Source of the DNA: Erinaceus europaeus
Taxonomy: Eukaryota; Chordata; Mammalia; Eulipotyphla; Erinaceidae
Assembly (NCBI RefSeq): GCF_950295315.1
Contig: NC_080185.1
Location: 41,974,887 to 42,038,886, forward strand
Direction: 5' to 3'
Length of the DNA stretch: 64,000 bases
In this document: positions 55,205-64,000 of the stretch, piece after piece
Layout: each line of letters starts with the position of its first letter
Numbering within the stretch: position 1 is the first letter of the stretch
Program-made: the position numbers and the translations under genes
Notes under the pieces: generated by a model
Database searches by the model: none
Told to the model about the DNA's origin: nothing
The model's input: the letters and a program-made list of their open reading frames with translations, nothing else

Positions 55205-56050
55205 GACATCCTTCAACGGGATTTCGAAGTTAGGGACCGGCTGCGGCGCGTGCGCACTGGTCTCACAACCTCGGGGAGGCACGCGGGTAGGTAGGCAGGC
55301 GCCCGGAGGAGGGGGTGCGGAGCGTGCTCCCGACCCCCCCACCCCGTGCCCGCGTGCAGTGCAGTGCAGTGCGTGAGGCTGCGGGCGCGAGGCCTAGCTC
55401 TTATGCCCCGCGCTCGAGTGGCCACGCCGCCAGCCCTCCTCCCGCCCCTCCACGAGTTGGGGTGTAGCGGCCGTGCTCCCCTACGTTGGGCGCGTTAGTC
55501 GCCACTCGCCTCTGCTTTACTTGTCGCGCCGCTCCCCGTGCCCGCACACCAGCCAGCTCCCCCGCCCGGCCCCCTTCAGAACTGGTCGCTCGCTGCCCCT
55601 CCCCGGGACCCCCGTCCCCTCCCCACCCCAGGTCGCCGGCCCCAGCGTTCGCGAGCCGCCCGCTTCCTCCCTGGGGTCCCTGCTTGGGGGCGGAGAAGAT
55701 GGCTGGCGGACGTCTGCTGTTGGGGGGCGACTTCCTGTCGCCGCCGCCGCTGCCCCCCCTCCCGCCACCGCCGCTGCCCCCCCTCCCGCCGCCCCCGCCT
55801 GAGCCAGTGCTGGAGCAGTGGCGCTACAGCCACGAAAGTGACTGGCAGTGGGCTCTGCGGCGCAGCTTCATCTGCCGCCACCTGCACAGCTACCCCGGGG
55901 CCGCCCTGGACCAGCTCCTCGCGCTCTCCGCCGCCTGGACCAACCACGTCTTCCTGGGCTGCAGGTGAGCATGGGCTGACCTGCCAACTAACCGGCCGGC
56001 TTAGGACCCGGGCAGGGGGAGGGGGGCTGGATGCTGGGGGCAGGGGGGAG
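55205..56050 (+). promoter_or_regulatory. NKRF: CpG island promoter of NKRF
   Basis: This is the only CpG-dense stretch in the window. CG dinucleotides are frequent from the TCTCGCGA at 55199-55206 through the first exon, while flanking DNA is CpG-poor. There is no TATA box. TCTCGCGA matches eight bases of the palindromic TCTCGCGAGA core-promoter element. The sequence ggcgcgtgcgca at about 55244 differs at one base from the NRF1 consensus. Both are typical of housekeeping promoters with dispersed initiation. The transcription start cannot be fixed from sequence alone. Confidence 0.8.
55699..55964 (+). CDS. NKRF: NKRF first coding exon, XRN2-binding (XTBD) domain
   Basis: The ATG at 55699 has a good context (A at -3, G at +4). 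It opens 88 codons plus two bases and ends at the donor gtgagc at 55965. The protein starts MAGGRLLLGGDFLSPPPLPP, has a Pro/Leu-rich linker (residues ~15-36), then WRYSHESDWQWALRRSFICR and HLHSYPGAALDQLLALSAAW to TNHVFLGC. The spaced W, RR-FI-RHL, LDQLL-LS--W-NH-FLGC pattern is the XTBD domain of CDKN2AIP, CDKN2AIPNL and the long form of NKRF. XTBD binds the nuclear 5'-3' exonuclease XRN2. NKRF is a nucleolar/nuclear dsRNA-binding, G-patch protein that represses NF-kB targets and acts in pre-rRNA processing. Position directly downstream of SEPTIN6 on the same strand supports NKRF over the paralogs. The next exon (completing XTBD) is not in the window. Confidence 0.85.
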
Positions 56051-57718
56051 GGCTAGAGACTGGGGCCGGATAAGGATGCTGGAGGACCAGAGGACACCAG
56101 AGGGCACACTATTGCCCTGGGATGGAGGTTGGCGGGGAGACATGAAGTGACAGTGGGGGCATCTCGGGGACCAGATCTACCCTCACCCCCAGGACCAAGG
56201 ATGGCTCCAGGCACAGGGTAGTTGAGAGTTGATCATTGTGGTGGTCTTGGGGTGGGGGGGAGAGGCGTGTGTGGGAAAGGAGGGACTGCAGCCTGCGTAG
56301 GCTTTTCCCAAGGATGCAGTCAGTATCTGCAAAGAAGATTCACCACTGTCCGGGCTTTTCGGGGGGGGGGGGGGTTGCATGGGGGAGGGAGACCCTGCAG
56401 TTCCCAGTCTCTCTTTGATTCCCCCCCTTGTTTTCCCCACTACGTGAAAAGCACCAGTCACCCCCCCCCCAAGCTGAGCTTTTCTGTCTTCTGAAGGGAG
56501 AGGGTGCAATTCATCCCTCACATCTCAGCTGCAGGGCTGCTGAGAAATTTGCGCATTAGGTGTTTGCCTTCAAACAAAGAAATGGATATATCTGCTGTAA
56601 AAAACACATTGCACCCCTTTCTCCCTAAATGTGATCACGAGGATTAATGTTTGGCCTCTGGGTGAGGTTTGAGTGTGTGTGTATGTATGTGTATGCCCCC
56701 CTTTTTCGTGTTCTGCACAGGCCTCTGAATTGAATGCATTCATTGCTGACTGCGGTATGATGCCAACGCATTTTTTCCCCCAGATTACCTGGACTTCCGT
56801 CCTTCAGAACCCCCTCAGTCGGAGGAACAGTCAACTAAATCATTCCTTTGCTAGCTTAAGAGACTCCTTTCCCTCCCCCCACCCAAATCAGTGCTCCTGG
56901 TGATTCATTCATTCCTTCTTTCTTATAAAGGATGAGAAATTATGGAAAAACAGATCAGATTCTGCCCTGGCAGTTCCAGGAATGACATATCTGTCAAGAG
57001 ACAAGACAAATGGACTCAGACATTCCTGCCCTTCATAGTTGAACATAATTAGCCAGTGTGACATTTTGTTTTGCTCTCACCACACACACACACACACACA
57101 CACTTTTTCCTGTCCTGTCTAGGTTAGCATACTCTGCCTCTAGAAGTAAGGATTGTTTCTCTGGAGCAGTTAATTGGTTACAGCTAGGAAAATCCTCACT
57201 TATTAATCTTCACTTAGCAATAGTGTTGGTGCAACTGAGGAGGTCTCTTTATACTGTGAACACAGATCTCCTTACTGTCACGGAGTGGGGAGGAGCTTCT
57301 GAACCCCCCAAACATCTACCAGTAGGAGACTAGCCTCCCTTTGTGCTTATAACCCATCTTAGCACAAGAACATCAGCTTCTCAGCTCAAAGGCTCTCACT
57401 CTCTCGTTCACACCCATCCTTAGTGCCTAGAAGTGTGCATTCAGCACCACTCGCTGTGTGTGTGTGTGTGTGTGGGGGGCTCTACAACACACACACACAC
57501 ACACACACGCACACATATGCACTCATTTGAGCTGTTTCTGTAGCTCACTTCCTAGGCATTATTCTCATTTTGATAGCGGAATCAGTAGAGACCCAAAAGT
57601 TGAGTGACCTTTCAAAAGCCCTTCCCCTCCCCCACCCCCGTGCTTATTTTGGGGCAGATTGAGGAAGGGAGAGTGGACCCCAGTTGCTGACACAAAGCAC
57701 CTCACTATGAAAGCTCTC

Positions 57719-57752
<34 letters not shown>

Positions 57753-57825
57753 GAACAGCAGCAGCCTTGGGTAGAACCAGGGCACTACAAACACCAGCCA
57801 GGGGGATCAGTGGTAGAAGCAGCAG

Positions 57826-58417
57826 CCAGGGACTGGCAAAATAGCTCAGCTGCATAGTGTACTCACTTTGCCATGTACAGGACCCAGGTTCAGGCCTGGC
57901 TCCCACCACATTGAAGGAAGCTTCAGTGTTGTGCACACATCCCCCACCCCACCCCAACCCCAGCCTCCTGTCTGTATGTAAAAAAGAAAAAAAAAAGGGA
58001 AAAAGAAAAAAAAGTATCCAGGAAAGTGACCAAGAGAGACATTCTCAAAGCAGCCTGTGAAAAACAGTATGTTATCTTATTATCTTATAGCTAAGTCAAT
58101 GCAAGAATCACCATGACATCATCAAATAGCACCTACTGAAAACGAGTGTGTCTACTATGTCTGTCTGATAAGTCAAGGACTGAAAGGATAAACCCGGGAA
58201 CTCAGAAGCCTGCAGTCCTGAGTCCGAGCCCCAGTATCACAAGTGCCAGAGTGATGTGGTTCTCCATCTCTCTCTTTGACTAGAAGAAAGGAAGGAAGGA
58301 AGGAAGGGCTGGCCCAGGTGGTGGCGGACCTGGTTGAATGCACAAGGGCCCGGGTGTGAGTCCCTGGTCCCCACCTGCAGGGAGAAAGCTTTGTGAGTGG
58401 TGAAGCAGGGCTGCAGG

Positions 58418-58448
<31 letters not shown>

Positions 58449-58720
58449 TTTCCCCTCCTCTCTTCTTGATTTCTCACTGTCTCTAGCCAATAAATAAAGA
58501 TATTAAATTTTTTTTTTCAAAAGAAGGGCCAGGTGGAGATGCACCCAGTAGAGCATATATCTTACACAAGGACCTGGGTTCAAGCCCCCAGTTCTTACCT
58601 TTAGGCGGGAAGCTTCATGAGCGGTGAAGCAGGTGTACCGGCATCTGGCTCTCTTCCTCTGTGTCCCCCTCCCCTCTCATATTCTCTCTGTCCCATCAGA
58701 TCAAAGGAAATCATCTCAAC
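57826..58720 (+). mobile_element. SINE-E, SINE-C-like, SINE-B, SINE-B (+)
   Basis: E 57828-58010 (ggcaaaatagctcagctgca). C-like 58180-58300. B 58308-58520 (aataaataaagat). B 58527-58715. 58720-59030 is single-copy. Confidence 0.75.
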
Positions 58721-59029
58721 AGTGTGGCTTAGCAGGCATTGAGTTAGCTGTCACCTCCAGGCAGCGGTTAATGCTGAAAGAGCCCTGGCTTTCTTGTCTG
58801 TTCTCCTGTAACAAATGACCCTTTCTTTCAAGGGAACTACAGCCCATTCCCAGACTTGAATTGTGCAGGTAGTGTGGGAAACCCACCCCTTGGCTTTCAA
58901 AAGGGGCATGGGAGAACTAGCAGCAAGAGAAACCATCTGCCTTTCTCCCCCTGGGGCAGGGCTTCCTGTGTTCTTGTTCCAGCTGGGCTGAGGTCACATC
59001 CCAGGTAAAGGGTATCTTTTTTTCCCCCT

Positions 59030-59860
59030 TATTTATTTATTTTTTTACACGAGCACTGTTCAGCTCTGGCTTATGATAGTGCAAGGGATTGAACCTGGGT
59101 CTTTAGAGCCTCAGGCATGGGAGTCTGTTTGCATAACCATGACGCTATCTACCCTCCACCCGGTAAAGGATATTTTGGAAAACTCCAATTGAATCAATTT
59201 GCCTTGTGCTCAATCCTGGTTTGATCCTATCCCCCCCCACCCCCACCCCAACCACCACCACCACATCGAAGAAAGCTTCAGTGTTATGGTTTCTCTCTGC
59301 CTCTCTTGATACACTCTTCGTATCTGAAAAAGACAGCCCAGAGTGCTGAAGCCACAGAGGTGACCCCCTATAAAAATAGACTCTAATAAACAAAAAGAAA
59401 AACCCTTGATCATAAGACAGATCTGGGAGGAGCTGAAGTGTTAAGGATATTCCTTTTTTTTTTTTTTTTGTAAAGATTTTATTTATTCATGAGAAACATG
59501 GGGTGGGGAAGAGAACCAGACATCACTCTGGTACATGTGCTGTCAGGGATTGAACTCAGGACCTCATGCTTGAGAGTCCAGTGCTTTATCCACTGCACCA
59601 CTTCCCAGACCACTAGGATGTTTTATTCCTTTTGGCAATAGTGACTTACATGGAACTGATTTATTTTATTATCTCACTCATTAATTTATTTATTTGGTTA
59701 GATGGAGACAGAAGCAGAAAGAAAGAGAGTTAAAAAAGAGACTGCAGCACTGAACCTTCCTTCAATGTGCTGGCAGTCAGGCTCAAACCTGAGTTGCACA
59801 CGTGGCCGAACAGCACTATCCAGATGTGCTATTTCACTGGCTCTCCACAGAACTAGTTTA
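59030..59860. mobile_element. SINE-D (-), SINE-E (+), SINE-C (-), SINE-E (-)
   Basis: D 59035-59155. E 59205-59300. C 59475-59617 (catcactctggtacatgtgc). E 59700-59850 (caatgtgctggcagtcaggc). Confidence 0.76.
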
Positions 59861-59924
59861 AATATCTTGTTGATTCTAGCAGCTGTTCTCAAGCATCAGG
59901 TCACCTCATAGTTTCGTTTCCACC

Positions 59925-60030
59925 CCAGTGCTGCACATTTTTGATTGAATGGGTCTGAGGATGGGCCCTAGAATCTGCATTCCTAGGTCTTGCTGACCCT
60001 GGACCTGCACTCTGAGAACCACTGCATTAG
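59925..60030 (+). mobile_element. hAT-type (MER5 group) fossil end
   Basis: gggtctgaggatgggcccta, gaatctgcattcctaggtct, tgagaaccactgcattag: the terminal part of an old placental hAT-Charlie element. Confidence 0.6.
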
Positions 60031-60064
60031 AGACTAAAATAGAGCGGTTTTCGGTTTTCTTTCT

Positions 60065-60400
60065 TTTCTTTTTTTTTAACCAGAGTACTTCTCACCTCTG
60101 GCTTATGGTGGTGCAGGGAATTGAACCTGAGACTTGGGAGCCTCAGGCATGAGAGTCTCTGCATAACCATTATGCTATTTACCCCTGCCCAATAAAGCAG
60201 TTTTCCTTTCACCTCCTCCTCTAATTTTTCCTGCAGATAGCTCAGCTGGTAGAGCACACACCTTGCCCAGTGCCTGAAACCCGGGGGTGGCTCCTTGGCA
60301 CCACATGGCAACACCATGGACAGTCTAGGGTGGTGGTGTGATGCTTCAGCGCCTCTCTTCCTTCCTATTTCTCGATCGCCCTCTGTCTAACGATACAGAA
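60065..60400. mobile_element. SINE-D (-) and a tRNA-like SINE of type F (+)
   Basis: D 60068-60192. F ~60228-60400 begins gatagctcagctggtagagc, an almost perfect tRNA box A, with a degenerate box B (gcctgaaacccgg). Confidence 0.65.
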
Positions 60401-60604
60401 CTCCAAAAAGCTTGTCTTCCGCAAGTAACGTATAAGAAACAGCTCGTGGCTCAGGGTGATAACAGTCGACAAACCCAAGTACATCTAGACCACTGACCAC
60501 ACTTACATGGATGTCTTGGGAACTACAATGTTTACTTAAAGTTTGTAGGCAATGTCTATAAATCTCAAACAGAATGATTAGCCAGAGCCTGCACCTCCTT
60601 TTTT

Positions 60605-61170
60605 ATTTTTATTTTTTTAATGTATTACCTTTATTTATTGGATAGAGACAGCCAGAAATTGAAGGGGGTGAGAGGTAGAGAGAGATACTTGTAGTACTGC
60701 TTCACCACTCGTGAAGCTTTCCCCCTGCAAGTGGAGACCGGGGTCTTCAACCCAGGTCCTTGCACGTTGCAACACATGTGCTCAACCAAGTGCGCCACCA
60801 CCTGACCCCTGTTCTTTTTTTTTTTTTTTTTTTTTTACCGGAGCACTGCTCAGCTCTGGCTTATGGTGATTGAACCTGGGACCTCAGGGCTTCAAGGCAT
60901 GAGTATCTGTTTGCATAACCATTATGCTATCTACCCCTGCCCCCCTTCTGTTTTTTTGAACACAAAGAAATCCTGTTATTTCCATGTATTTACTTATTAT
61001 TAGGTAGAGACAGAGAGAAATTGAGAGGGGAGGGAGAGATAGAGAGACACCTGCACCCCTACTTCACCACTCTTGAAGCTTTCCCCCTGCAGGTGGGGAT
61101 CAAGGGCTTGAACCTGAACTTGTGTACTATAACGTGTGCGCTTGACCAGGTGCACCACCGCCTGGCCCCT
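60605..61170 (-). mobile_element. SINE-B, SINE-D, SINE-B (all -)
   Basis: B 60605-60810; T run; D 60835-60945; B 60985-61170 (gccaccaccgcctggcccct-like end). Confidence 0.83.
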
Positions 61171-61171
61171 A

Positions 61172-61385
61172 AATTTTTTTCTTTATTGGGGGAATTAGTG
61201 GTGTACAGTCAACAGTAAAATGTAGTAGTTTGTCCATGTGTTACATTTCTCAGTTTTCCACAACAATCTAACCCCCTCTCTGCGCCCCCAGCCCCCTGCC
61301 AGGTCTTCCTCTGCCATCATGTTCCAGGACCTGAACACTCCCACCCCCACCCCAGAGTCTTTTACTTTGGTGCAATAGCTAACTC
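61172..61385 (-). mobile_element. L1 3' UTR fragment (-)
   Basis: tttctttattgggggaatta, cagtcaacagtaaaatgtag, ccagagtcttttactttggt match 18195-18380. Confidence 0.82.
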
Positions 61386-61399
61386 ATCTTTTTAAAACA

Positions 61400-61595
61400 A
61401 TATATATTTCATCTATTTTATTTTAGTAAGAGAGGCAGATAGAGAGAGAGAGAGAGAGAGAGAGCTTGCGCACTGCACTCACCCGTGCAGTGCTCAGCTC
61501 TGTCCTGTAGTGCTGGGGATTGAACCAGCTTAAGGCATGAAAGAAAGGTTTTGTTCATTTGTTTGTTTTGCGCGATGCTATCTCCCTAGGCCCCT
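61400..61595 (-). mobile_element. SINE-D (-) with (GA)n tail
   Basis: tttagtaagagaggcagata, (GA)n 61440-61463, gcagtgctcagctctgtcct, gatgctatctccctaggccc. Confidence 0.7.
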
Positions 61596-61837
61596 AACTC
61601 TTGATGAGCAGTGAGCTCTTATTAACAGGAAACAGGTGAAAATGAAACCAGCCTTGCTACCTCCTTTTGTCTCTTCTTTCTCTCAGTGATTTGAGACTGG
61701 TTTTTGGAAGGTAGGTGGCAGCTGAGGTATGAAGCACACAGTCACCAGCTAATGACGTGGAGTCCAGAGCCTCTGAAAGATGTCTCAACACGCTGACTGT
61801 ATGACATTCACTTGCTGTGTTAAGAATCTTGTGAAAG

Positions 61838-62175
61838 GGAACCGGGCGGTAGCGCAGCAGGTTAAGTGCACATGGCGCAAAGCACAAAGACCGGCGTAAG
61901 AATCCATGTTCAAGCCCCCGGCTCCCCACCTGCAGGGGGTTCGCTTCGCAAGCGGTGAAGCAGGTCTGCAGGTGTCTATCTTTCTCTCCTCTTTGTCTTC
62001 CCGTCCTCTCTCGATTTCTCCCTGTGCTATCCAACACAAACAACATCTATAACAACGACAACAAGAGCAACAAAATGGGAAAAAAAATGGCCTCCAGGAG
62101 CAGTGGATTTGTAGTGCAGGCACCAAGCCCCATCAATAACCCTAGAGGCAAAAAAAAAAAAAAAAAAAAAAAGAA
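61838..62175 (+). mobile_element. SINE-A long form (+)
   Basis: gaaccgggcggtagcgcagc, hairpin, gagcagtggatttgtagtgc, A run of ~23. Near-identical flanks aagaatcttgtgaaag / aagaatgtcgtgaaaag. Confidence 0.9.
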
Positions 62176-62249
62176 TGTCGTGAAAAGCTCTGAACACAAG
62201 AGCACAGTCGTATACGTGGGACTCCTAACTTTTGCTTCATTTTTCTTTT

Positions 62250-62985
62250 TTTTAACTTTATTTATTTTTAACTTTGTATTTTTATTACCCCTATTTATTG
62301 GTTGGGTAGAGACAGCCAGAAATCAAGAGGGAAGGGGGAGATGAGAGAGGTCTGCAGCACTGCTTCACCATTTGTAAAGCTTTTCCCCTGTAGGTGAGTT
62401 TGAACCCGGGTCTTTGCGCACTGTAGCATGTGCTCAGCCAGGTGCACCACCACCTGGCCCCTGCTTCATTTTTCAAACCCTAGTAGAGGAAGTCAGCATT
62501 TTATTTATCTTTATTTTGGGTAGAAACAGAAATAGAGAGGGAACAGGGAGATAGAAAGGGAGAGAGACAACCTGCAGCACTGCTTGACTGCTTAGAAAGC
62601 TTTTCCAGGAGTTGGGCAGTATCGCAGTGGGTTAAGCGCAGGTTGCGCAAAGTGCAAGGACGGCCATAAGGATCCCGGTTCGAGCCCCTGGCTCCCCACC
62701 TGCAGGGGAGTCGCTTCACAGGCAGTGAAGCAAGTCTGCAGGTGTCTCTTTCTCTCCCCCTCTCTCTTCCCCGCCTCTTCATTTCTCTCTGTCCTATCCA
62801 ACAAAGACGACATCAATAATACCTATAATAAAATAACAAGGGCAACAAAAGGGAGTAAATAAATAAATATTTTTTAAAAAGAAAGCTTTCCCCCTTGAGA
62901 TAGGGGCCTGGGGTTTGAATCCAGGTACTTCATCATCATAATGTGTGCATTCATCCAGGTGTGCCACCACCCTCGCCCCATATTA
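62250..62985. mobile_element. SINE-B (-), and SINE-B (-) split by SINE-A (+)
   Basis: B 62250-62463. B 62498-62605 and 62881-62985. Between them SINE-A on + (62606-62880). AGAAAGCTTT is repeated at ~62593 and ~62879. Confidence 0.87.
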
Positions 62986-62994
62986 GCATTTTTT

Positions 62995-64000
62995 TAAAGA
63001 TTTTATGTATTAATGAGAAAGATAGGAGGAGAGAGAAAGAACCAGACATCACTCTGGCACATCTGCTGCTAGGGATCGAACCCAGGACTTCATGCTTGAG
63101 AGTCCAAAGCCTTATCACTGCGCCACCTCCCAGACCACCAGATTAGCATTTTAACAACTATTTGAAAGCATAAATTTCTGAGCATTTATTAGAGATTAAA
63201 TTCAGTCATCTGTGTATATGTGCACCTCTCTATTTCAAGAATATAACATGCAAGACCGTTTCTGTCGGTTAGAAATTTGAGCTGGGGAGACAGCATAGTG
63301 GTTCTGCAAACAACTTTCCTGCCTGAGACTCCCAAGGTCCCAGGTTCAACCCCCCGCACCACCATAAGCCAGAGCTGAGCAGTGCTTTGGTAATTTTCAA
63401 GCTTTCTTTCCAAACACCACCTGGAGTGTCATTGGTCATAGGCTGGGAAAGGCTTTGAAGGTTAAAGGGAGGTGGCTGAGTGGTGGAGTGCATGCTTGCA
63501 TGTGTGAGGCCCTGGGTTTGAGGCCCCAGCACCAGCTGAAAACAGAAAAAGATGATAATCAGGTAGAACCTCTACAGATGACAGAGTGGCGCTCTGATAT
63601 CTCTGTCTCATAAAAATCAAACGATTTCCCCTTTTTTAAAAAAATTTTAATGTGAGAGATAAAGAGAGACCAAGACAGGAGCACTGCTCAGCTGTGGCTT
63701 CTGGTGGTGCTGGAGACAACCTGGGACCTCAGATCCTCAGGCAGGAAAATCTTTCGCAGAACCACCATGCGTTCTCTCTGGCCCAGATGTAGGTATTTCA
63801 AAGCTTTGTAATGTGGGGGAAAGTCAGGCATACTCCAACAGCAGAGTTTAATGAGCCCACCCATCCCTTGACTTCAGCACTTGTCCGCAGTCAGTCATGC
63901 CATCTTCCTGTCACCCCATTGTGTGCCCACTTTTTTTTTTCCCTCCAGCCTACCTCTGATTTATGGTGGTGCTGGTGGACTGAGCCTGGGACTTCAGAGC
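62995..64000. mobile_element. SINE-C (-), D (+), type F (+), D (-), D (-)
   Basis: C 62998-63142. D + 63282-63400. F-like + 63445-63610 (gaggtggctgagtggtggag). D - 63640-63785. D - 63945 to the window edge (cut off). Confidence 0.75.

Larger units (their letters stand above)
55965..64000 (+). other. NKRF: NKRF intron 1 (left part)
   Basis: Opens with gtgagc. The stretch 56050-57720 is mostly single-copy with G-runs, CA/GT repeats (57079-57103, 57457-57512) and a pure T tract of 27 (57721-57747). SINEs resume at ~57.8 kb. I found no open frame resembling the rest of XTBD, the double-stranded RNA-binding or the G-patch parts of NKRF, so the coding remainder lies to the right. Confidence 0.7.

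Noticed and set aside
55151..56056. Several long overlapping open frames in the CpG island (e.g. 54837-55376, 55538-56056)
   Set aside because: High GC lowers stop-codon frequency. Only the frame from 55699 shows a recognisable domain and ends at a splice donor.
55965..64000. Remaining NKRF coding exons
   Set aside because: No frame resembling the rest of XTBD, the RNA-binding or G-patch domains was found on the + strand. The next exon must be outside the window.

Overview
The window is nuclear DNA from a placental mammal, almost certainly an erinaceid hedgehog and probably its X chromosome. Five abundant tRNA-like SINE families fill it, together with L1 pieces, simple repeats and solo LTRs of endogenous retroviruses. 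Split exons with GT/AG borders encode a vertebrate septin. The hedgehog assignment rests on my recognition of the SINE families. The X assignment rests on SEPTIN6 lying directly upstream of NKRF on the same strand, as in human Xq24. Both are recollection, not database searches.

Genes. All genes read on the + strand. From 1071 to about 42.7 kb lies the 3' half of SEPTIN6: five internal coding exons (1071-1232, 11224-11320, 14917-15085, 21605-21737, 27975-28165) and two alternative terminal exons. The exon at 39013 adds NNPWLCTE to the protein and the exon at 41594 adds NFF. Phases agree across every junction, and the joined product is residues ~177 to the end of a ~434-residue septin. The 5' half of the gene is upstream of the window. 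About 12.5 kb of repeat-rich spacer separates its poly(A) signal (42672) from a CpG island at ~55.2-56.05 kb. That island carries the first coding exon of NKRF (55699-55964), which encodes most of an XRN2-binding (XTBD) domain. The rest of NKRF is beyond the right edge.

Repeats. I name the SINE families by their 5' ends. A: 'gggagtcgggcggtagcgca', 3' half with CAA/AAT-rich tail. B: 'ggggccaggcagtggcgca', ending in AATAAATA. C: 'ggtccgggaggtggcgcag'. D: 'ggggagacagcataatggtt'. E: 'agctagctcacttggatag'. All carry a tRNA-like B box (GTTCGANNC type) and are probably pol III transcribed. A and B share a conserved hairpin. A few copies of a sixth tRNA-like type (F) are present.

Older layers are two hAT/MER5-like fossils, L1 3' ends, and a small piece of a non-L1 non-LTR retrotransposon with a CCHC zinc motif (~3.4-3.6 kb). 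Younger layers can be ordered by nesting. A twin-primed inverted L1 (18184-19951) sits inside a SINE-A tail. Three solo LTRs (1896-2190, 49113-49653, 51465-51886) sit inside SINEs, each with a perfect 6-bp target-site duplication. A fourth solo LTR (50492-50931) has a 5-bp duplication. No prokaryotic genes, CRISPR arrays, rRNA genes or functional tRNA genes are present.
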